Positions 59,517 through 64,000 of a DNA stretch of 64,000 bases are shown here, piece by piece. Each line of letters starts with the position of its first letter. Within the stretch, counting starts at the first letter, position 1. Position numbers and translations under genes: made by a program. This stretch comes from JAEWSN01 sp942493335 (GTDB taxonomy: Bacteria > Bacillota > Clostridia > DSM-8532): contig OW818693.1 in NCBI GenBank assembly GCA_942493335.1, positions 3,658,001 to 3,722,000 on the forward strand, given 5' to 3'. The notes under the pieces are model-generated. The model had not been told where the DNA came from. It searched no databases and was given only the letters and a program-made list of their open reading frames with translations.

Positions 59517-62357
59517 ATGAAAATCACCGCCATGAAATGCAACCATATGGACAACCCGCTCGGGTTCACGTTTGATACGGTGGTGCTGAGCTGGAAAACG
59601 GCAAGTTCGACGGCGGCCTTCCAGACTTCGGCCCGGGTTGAAATCGCCACGGATGCAACATTTGCGAACGTCGTCCATGACAGCGGAGCCCGAACGGACA
59701 TCGACAGCATCGCCTACACACCGGTTCCTGCACTTTCCCTGAAAGCGGCCACCCGCTATTTCTGGCGGGTGACGGTGACGGCGGATGACGGCGGAACCGC
59801 AACTTCCGGAACGACATGGTTCGAAACAGCGAAGATGGAAGAACCTTTCATGGGAGAATGGATCACCTCGCCCCTGAAGGACGTGCCTACGATTCTTCGC
59901 AGGGAGTTCCCGCTCGAAGCAGGAAAAGCCATCGTCTCAGCCCGCCTGTATGCCAGCGCGGCAGGCATCTATGAAGTAGAGCTCAATGGCAGGAAGGTCG
60001 GGGACGAGTTCCTCGCGCCTTTCTGCAACAAATACAGCGCCTGGATGCAATACCAGACTTATGATGTGACCGGCATGATTGCCAGCGGGGCCAACTGCAT
60101 CGGCGTACTGCTCGGCGACGGCTGGTACAAGGGGCGTTTCGGCTTTGACGGCGGCGCATCGAACCTGTTCGGCGACAGAACCGGATTCATCGGCGAACTC
60201 ATCGTGAAGTATGAGGATGGAACCACATCCTGCATGGTTTCGGATCCCTCCTGGCAATCCGCTCCTTCGCCATACACGTTCTCCTCCATCTATGACGGAG
60301 AATGGATGGATGCCGGGAAATGCCTGCCCGGTTGGTCCTCTCCGGGATTTCCTGCGGAGGGTCCCGCTGCGGAAACATTGAAAGGCTTTGGCGGCTGGTC
60401 CGGGACGGAAACTTTGGACATCGACAAGTCGCTGTTGAAGGCGCGGTTGAGCCTTCCTGTCATTGTGAAGGAAACCAGGAAACCCATTGCGGTATTGACA
60501 ACCCCGGCCGGCGAAACCGTGTTGGACATGGGACAGAACATGGTCGGCTGGGTGACCTGTGAAGTCCAGGTGCCGGAAGGTGTTGAACTCGTCCTGAAGT
60601 TCGGGGAAATCCTGCAGAACGGGAATTTCTATCAGGACAACCTGCGCCAGGCGAAGCAGGAATACCGCTTTCTGTCAGATGGAAAGCCCCACACGCTGCG
60701 CCCGCACTTCACCTATTACGGGTTCCGTTTCGTGAAAGTGGAAGGTTGGCAGGGAATGCCTTCCGTGGACGACTTTACAGGATGTGTCGTATTTTCTGAC
60801 ATGGATCGTACGGGTTGGCTGGAAACCTCCGATGCGAGGGTGAACCAGCTTATCTCCAATGCAGTCTGGGGCCAGAAAGGCAATTTCCTCGATGTGCCGA
60901 CGGATTGCCCGCAGCGCGACGAACGCATGGGCTGGACCGGCGACGCGCAGGTCTTCTGCGCCACCGCCACCTTCAACATGGACACCTACGCCTTCTACCG
61001 CAAATACCTGTACGACATGCAGTGCGAACAGGAGCTTTCGGGCGGCCCGGTTCCGATTGTGGTGCCGAACATGATTAGGAAGGCCGATTACGTGATGACC
61101 TCCTCCGCCTGGGCGGATGCCACCACCATCATTCCGTGGACCAGTTACCTGTTCAGCGGCGACAAGACGATCCTGCAGGAGCATTATCCAAGCATGAAGG
61201 CCTATGTGGAAAGCCTCCTCGCGCAGGATGGCGGCAAACGTCTCTGGACACCCGATTTCAGCTTCGGGGATTGGCTTGCCCAGGACGGTCCCAGTTCGTA
61301 TAGCGCGTTTGGCGGGACGGATATCGCTCTGATCTCCACCGCATACTACCATTACTCGACGACCCTTACCGCCCGTGCCGCCGCGGTGCTTGGCAACGTG
61401 AAGGATGCGGAAACCTATTTCAAGCTGGCGGATGAGATCCGGACCGCCTATCAGGAGGAATTTCTCTCGAAACGCGGGCGGTTGGCCGTAGACACGCAGA
61501 CAGGCGCGGTTGTGTCCCTGTTCATGGACCTGATGGCGGACAAGGATCGGGAGCGGGTCGCCGAACGGCTCCATGCCCTGCTCAAGCAGAACAATTATTA
61601 CCTGAAGACCGGTTTCGTCGGTACGCCGTACCTGTGCCGCGTCCTCTCCGCGAACGGATACAACGACACAGCCTACAAACTGCTGCTGAACGAGAAGTTT
61701 CCGAGCTGGCTGTATTGCGTGAACCTGGGGGCCACGACCATCTGGGAGCGCTGGAACTCGGTCCAGGCGGACGGACTCATCGGAGACACCGGGATGAATT
61801 CATTGAACCATTATGCATACGGTTCCATCTGCGAATGGATGTACAGGGACATGTGCGGCCTCAATCCGTTGGCGGAAGCTCCAGGGTTCCGGAAAGTCCG
61901 CATCGCGCCGAAGCCGAACGGACGCCTGCGTTTTGCCTCCGCGAAATACGACTCGCCGGTCGGCATGTACGAAAGCCGCTGGGAAATCAAACCGGACGGC
62001 ACGCTCCGGTTCGATCTCACGATTCCCTTCGGCGGCACGGCGGAAGTCATTCTGCCGGACAGCGGCATGGAGCCGCAAATCCTGACACGCGGCCAATATG
62101 TGTTCGAATACAAGCCGATGAAGGAGTATCGTATTGTATGGTCCACCTCGACTGCCACATTGGGCGAAATGCTGGGAAATCCGAAGGCGACGGAAGCCAT
62201 CGGGCGGATTCTGCCGGGTCTGGCCGCCAGTCTCACAGGTGACCTGGACAAGAACATACTTGGATCCACGATTCGTGAGATGACGGGAGGTTTCGGCTTC
62301 CAGCTGAAGCCGGAAGCCCTGGATGAACTGGATGCGGCACTCGCGGAAATGCACTGA
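59517..62357 (+). CDS. Alpha-L-rhamnosidase, GH78
   Basis: The ATG at 59517 follows AGGAGG. The 946-residue cytosolic enzyme has N-terminal beta-sandwich domains, including a fibronectin-III-like module, a rhamnose-binding domain (YASAAGIYEVELNGRKVGDE, YQTYDVT) and a GH78 helical barrel. The catalytic acid region is DVPTDCPQRDERMGWTGDAQ, where the conserved Asp/Glu residues are present, and NLGATTIWERWNS supplies another active-site Glu. It releases L-rhamnose from plant glycosides or pectic side chains. About 80 residues at the C-terminus (GEMLGNPKATEAIGRILPGL) form a helical extension not usual in the family. Confidence 0.94.
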   Translation: MKITAMKCNHMDNPLGFTFDTVVLSWKTASSTAAFQTSARVEIATDATFANVVHDSGARTDIDSIAYTPVPALSLKAATRYFWRVTVTADDGGTATSGTTWFETAKMEEPFMGEWITSPLKDVPTILRREFPLEAGKAIVSARLYASAAGIYEVELNGRKVGDEFLAPFCNKYSAWMQYQTYDVTGMIASGANCIGVLLGDGWYKGRFGFDGGASNLFGDRTGFIGELIVKYEDGTTSCMVSDPSWQSAPSPYTFSSIYDGEWMDAGKCLPGWSSPGFPAEGPAAETLKGFGGWSGTETLDIDKSLLKARLSLPVIVKETRKPIAVLTTPAGETVLDMGQNMVGWVTCEVQVPEGVELVLKFGEILQNGNFYQDNLRQAKQEYRFLSDGKPHTLRPHFTYYGFRFVKVEGWQGMPSVDDFTGCVVFSDMDRTGWLETSDARVNQLISNAVWGQKGNFLDVPTDCPQRDERMGWTGDAQVFCATATFNMDTYAFYRKYLYDMQCEQELSGGPVPIVVPNMIRKADYVMTSSAWADATTIIPWTSYLFSGDKTILQEHYPSMKAYVESLLAQDGGKRLWTPDFSFGDWLAQDGPSSYSAFGGTDIALISTAYYHYSTTLTARAAAVLGNVKDAETYFKLADEIRTAYQEEFLSKRGRLAVDTQTGAVVSLFMDLMADKDRERVAERLHALLKQNNYYLKTGFVGTPYLCRVLSANGYNDTAYKLLLNEKFPSWLYCVNLGATTIWERWNSVQADGLIGDTGMNSLNHYAYGSICEWMYRDMCGLNPLAEAPGFRKVRIAPKPNGRLRFASAKYDSPVGMYESRWEIKPDGTLRFDLTIPFGGTAEVILPDSGMEPQILTRGQYVFEYKPMKEYRIVWSTSTATLGEMLGNPKATEAIGRILPGLAASLTGDLDKNILGSTIREMTGGFGFQLKPEALDELDAALAEMH

Positions 62358-62478
62358 GTAGAACGGAACAGAACTTGAATGCCAGATCGCAAGCGACCTG
62401 GGACGTGATGGCGCCTTATGACCTGGAACGCAATATCTTCCGGGATCTGGAAGACGAAATGGAATGATGCAGGAACAA

Positions 62479-62554
62479 GGGGGGTGTCTCAAAATGAATG
62501 AGGCACTTCCTTTTGCGTTGTTAAAACAGCAAAAAGCGGATCGTAATGATCCGC
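62479..62554. mobile_element. Possible IS1182-family end remnant
   Basis: GGGGGTGTCTCAAAA resembles the terminal inverted repeat typical of IS1182-type elements, followed by a small GCGGATC/GATCCGC palindrome. No transposase frame and no opposite terminal repeat can be found in the window, so if this is an insertion sequence only one end survives. Confidence 0.3.
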
Positions 62555-62593
62555 CAAATGCTGTAGAATATTGTCTATAAACAGGTTGCTTAA

Positions 62594-62635
62594 GGCATGG
62601 GAAAGTCCGCATTCTGTCGTAGACTTTCCCATGCC
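62594..62635. terminator. 14-bp perfect hairpin
   Basis: GGCATGGGAAAGTC (62594-62607) pairs perfectly with GACTTTCCCATGCC (62622-62635). No T tract follows. It may end rhamnosidase transcription or belong to the decayed mobile DNA. Confidence 0.5.
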
Positions 62636-62699
62636 AACAAGTAATATATGGTGTGAAACTTACTGAGGATCTGCTGAACATCTCAATCATCAATGAAAC

Positions 62700-62935
62700 C
62701 ATCACTGATGCGGATGAGATGAAGGAGACGTGAAGATGAACAGAATCAGAGTTCTCTGCTTTCTGCTGTTACTCGTCGTTGCAAGTGCCTGTGCGCCCAG
62801 TACTCCGAAAGGAGATTCTTTATGGGATATTGCAGAACTGACGGGCAATATCACGGAAGTAAAAGTCATGATCGATTACAACGGAAATCCAAGCGGCCGG
62901 AACAAGGCGAAACGCATCACTGATGCGGATGAGAT
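62700..62935 (+). repeat. 21-bp direct repeat linking a gene fragment to the lipoprotein gene
   Basis: CATCACTGATGCGGATGAGAT occurs at 62700-62720 and again at 62915-62935 inside the lipoprotein gene. In frame the upstream copy reads ETITDADEMKET and the gene copy KRITDADEIAG. This suggests that the upstream stretch (about 62650-62730) is the tail of a related, decayed gene. Confidence 0.65.
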
Positions 62936-63197
62936 TGCGGGGTTTGTTTTGTCATTTCAGAACGCATACATGGGAAAACAGGTCGATGACATATATGGGA
63001 ATAGCACTGTGATTCGTTTTATCAACGAAGAGAACAAATACTATGATTTTGTATTCAGCAGTGGTAAAGACCATGAATATTATAGTACGTATCACTGCCA
63101 TGATGTGTCATTCACGAAGAAAAATCCGTGGTCGTTATACAGCGATTCAAAGGCAAATGAAATCATCGTTGATGTGAATTACAATGAAATAGAGTGA
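62736..63197 (+). CDS. Small lipoprotein, 153 aa
   Basis: ATG 62736 follows GGAG at normal distance; an in-frame GTG two codons earlier is less likely. The signal ends VASAC. The mature domain has KAKRITDADEIAGFVLSF, VIRFINEENKYYDFVFSSGK and a Tyr-rich stretch, resembling small extracytoplasmic domains of the DUF5301 type found in Bacillota. Base composition is clearly more AT-rich than in neighbouring genes, and a decayed relative lies just upstream, so the region may have been acquired. Function unknown. Confidence 0.7.
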   Translation: MNRIRVLCFLLLLVVASACAPSTPKGDSLWDIAELTGNITEVKVMIDYNGNPSGRNKAKRITDADEIAGFVLSFQNAYMGKQVDDIYGNSTVIRFINEENKYYDFVFSSGKDHEYYSTYHCHDVSFTKKNPWSLYSDSKANEIIVDVNYNEIE

Positions 63198-63221
63198 TTC
63201 CGCTTCAATATATGCGCTTCA

Positions 63222-64000
63222 TTATGAAAATTGGATGTTCTTCCGCTTGCCCACCACCAGCGCGAGGACCAGAAAAGCCATTGCAAAGCCGATTTCAATC
63301 AACAGGCAGGAAAGAAACGGTTTGAGATCGGTTCCGACAGTCTGGGTTTGGGCCGCGATCTGATTGTTGGCCTTCACATACCAGTAGGTCGGGGTGAAGC
63401 TTGCAATGCGCAGGACGGGAGCGGCGATGAGTTCCTGCGGGACAAAGACGCCGCTGAGGAAGGAAAAGCCGAGGGCAACCGTATTGCTGACTGCCGATAC
63501 CGCGCTTTGACCCTTGACGGAAATGCCGATCAGATAACTGATGCTGGCCGCGCACAAGGCAAAGACAAAAGCGTTCAGGAGGAAGTAACCGAAGTTGGCG
63601 AATTTCTCCGTGCGTGGGTTCAGCAGGAAGAAGAAGGAACACATGATCGCCCAGACAATCAGCGTGAACAGCAGGTTTGCCAGGATGAACTGGAGATTGA
63701 CGCTGCCGCTGGGAATGGGAGAGCAGGCGTTTCTTCTTTTGAGTTCCGGATTGTTGAAAACCACCATCAGCGCACTGATGCCCAGAATAAGCACAGAAAG
63801 AAAGATGTAGGCCAGATAGTTGAAGTAATAGGCGGAATACGAGAGCGCAGCGGCTTTCGTCCCGCTTTCCTTCAATTCGATAGCGGCTGTCATGGACAAA
63901 TCCTTTTCCACGTTTGCGGCAAGAGCTTCCGGGGTGAGGGTCGGGTCATTTGCCACATAGAGCCGGGCCAGATTGAGATATTGATTGATGGAAAGATCAA
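63222..64000 (-). CDS. ABC-2 type transporter permease (5' end cut by window edge)
   Basis: The frame is open to the right edge, with 259 residues visible (stop at 63222). It shows the ABC-2 permease pattern: a long extracytoplasmic loop ending in LKESGTKAAALSYSAYYFNY, then about five to six membrane segments including LAYIFLSVLILGISALMVV and VALGFSFLSGVFVPQELI, the usual GxF(V/F)P loop. Such permeases export drugs, peptides or lipids with a partner ATPase that would be encoded outside the window. Confidence 0.85.
   Translation of the reverse strand, partial: DLSINQYLNLARLYVANDPTLTPEALAANVEKDLSMTAAIELKESGTKAAALSYSAYYFNYLAYIFLSVLILGISALMVVFNNPELKRRNACSPIPSGSVNLQFILANLLFTLIVWAIMCSFFFLLNPRTEKFANFGYFLLNAFVFALCAASISYLIGISVKGQSAVSAVSNTVALGFSFLSGVFVPQELIAAPVLRIASFTPTYWYVKANNQIAAQTQTVGTDLKPFLSCLLIEIGFAMAFLVLALVVGKRKNIQFS

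Larger units (their letters stand above)
62358..62735. other. Low-coding region with mobile-element-like debris
   Basis: The 378-base spacer after the rhamnosidase differs in composition from its surroundings. It contains GGGGGTGTCTCAAAA at 62479-62493, a small palindrome GCGGATC-GTAAT-GATCCGC (62536-62554), a 14-bp perfect hairpin (62594-62635) and a decayed stretch related to the lipoprotein gene that follows. No intact gene is present. Confidence 0.55.

Overview
The window looks like a piece of a G+C-rich, low-GC-phylum-type bacterial chromosome. The most likely source is a fermentative anaerobe of the Clostridia (Bacillota). The reasons are strong GGAGG ribosome binding sites at nearly every gene, canonical TTGACA/TATAAT promoters, a c-di-GMP-I riboswitch with an intrinsic terminator, Gram-positive-style LplB/YtcP/lipoprotein sugar importers, a glycyl radical enzyme with its activase, a group IIC intron, and no outer-membrane genes. 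The assignment is by gene style only.

Layout. 1-3.4 kb: a PAS histidine kinase cut by the window edge (minus strand), a TatD-linked radical SAM protein and a rhodanese lipoprotein. 3.4-7.8 kb: an L-fucose locus (LacI regulator with its own operator, L-fucose isomerase, MFS transporter). 8-12 kb: a conserved hypothetical gene, a coupled pair of SPFH/band-7 membrane proteins and a CbpA-like J protein. 12.3-14.6 kb: two Gfo/Idh/MocA oxidoreductases. 14.6-15.7 kb: a promoter, c-di-GMP riboswitch and terminator in front of a 68-residue helix-turn-helix protein, then a small hypothetical protein. 15.7-20.2 kb: topB, a HAD phosphatase, an Lrp/AsnC regulator and a UlaG-like metallohydrolase. 20.3-28.8 kb: a mannoside block (GH38 alpha-mannosidase, GntR/LacI hybrid regulator, three-gene ABC importer). 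28.8-30.7 kb: a complete group IIC intron inserted right behind the importer's terminator. 30.8-35.7 kb: a GH18 lipoprotein, then ADP-ribosylglycohydrolase, ribokinase and their LacI regulator with two matching operators. 35.8-42.1 kb: a VOC-ACT fusion and a sugar cassette (FGGY kinase, GH32-like enzyme, PfkB kinase, D-lyxose isomerase). 42.1-48 kb: a GT4 glycosyltransferase, a glycyl radical enzyme with activase, and a metallophosphatase lipoprotein. 48-52.7 kb: an AraC regulator and three UroD-fold proteins. 52.7-59.2 kb: small enzymes (VOC, DUF1801, double Nudix, J protein, GNAT), a coiled-coil lipoprotein and a chemoreceptor. 59.5-64 kb: a GH78 alpha-L-rhamnosidase, a lipoprotein next to decayed DNA, and an ABC-2 permease cut by the edge.

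How it fits together. The window is dominated by uptake and breakdown of plant or host glycans (fucose, mannose, rhamnose, lyxose/xylulose, fructose-type and ribose units), with each block carrying its own regulator. The most interesting regulatory signal is a shared palindrome, TTACATGTAA. It sits in front of the first Gfo/Idh gene, the alpha-mannosidase, the ABC importer, and the glycyl radical activase/enzyme pair almost 19 kb away. The GntR/LacI hybrid encoded between two of these sites is the natural candidate to bind it. This would tie a glycyl radical enzyme of unknown substrate to mannoside catabolism. A second unusual feature is the c-di-GMP riboswitch controlling a tiny DNA-binding-like protein. 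The intergenic spacers also carry many degenerate short tandem repeats, some reaching into gene ends.
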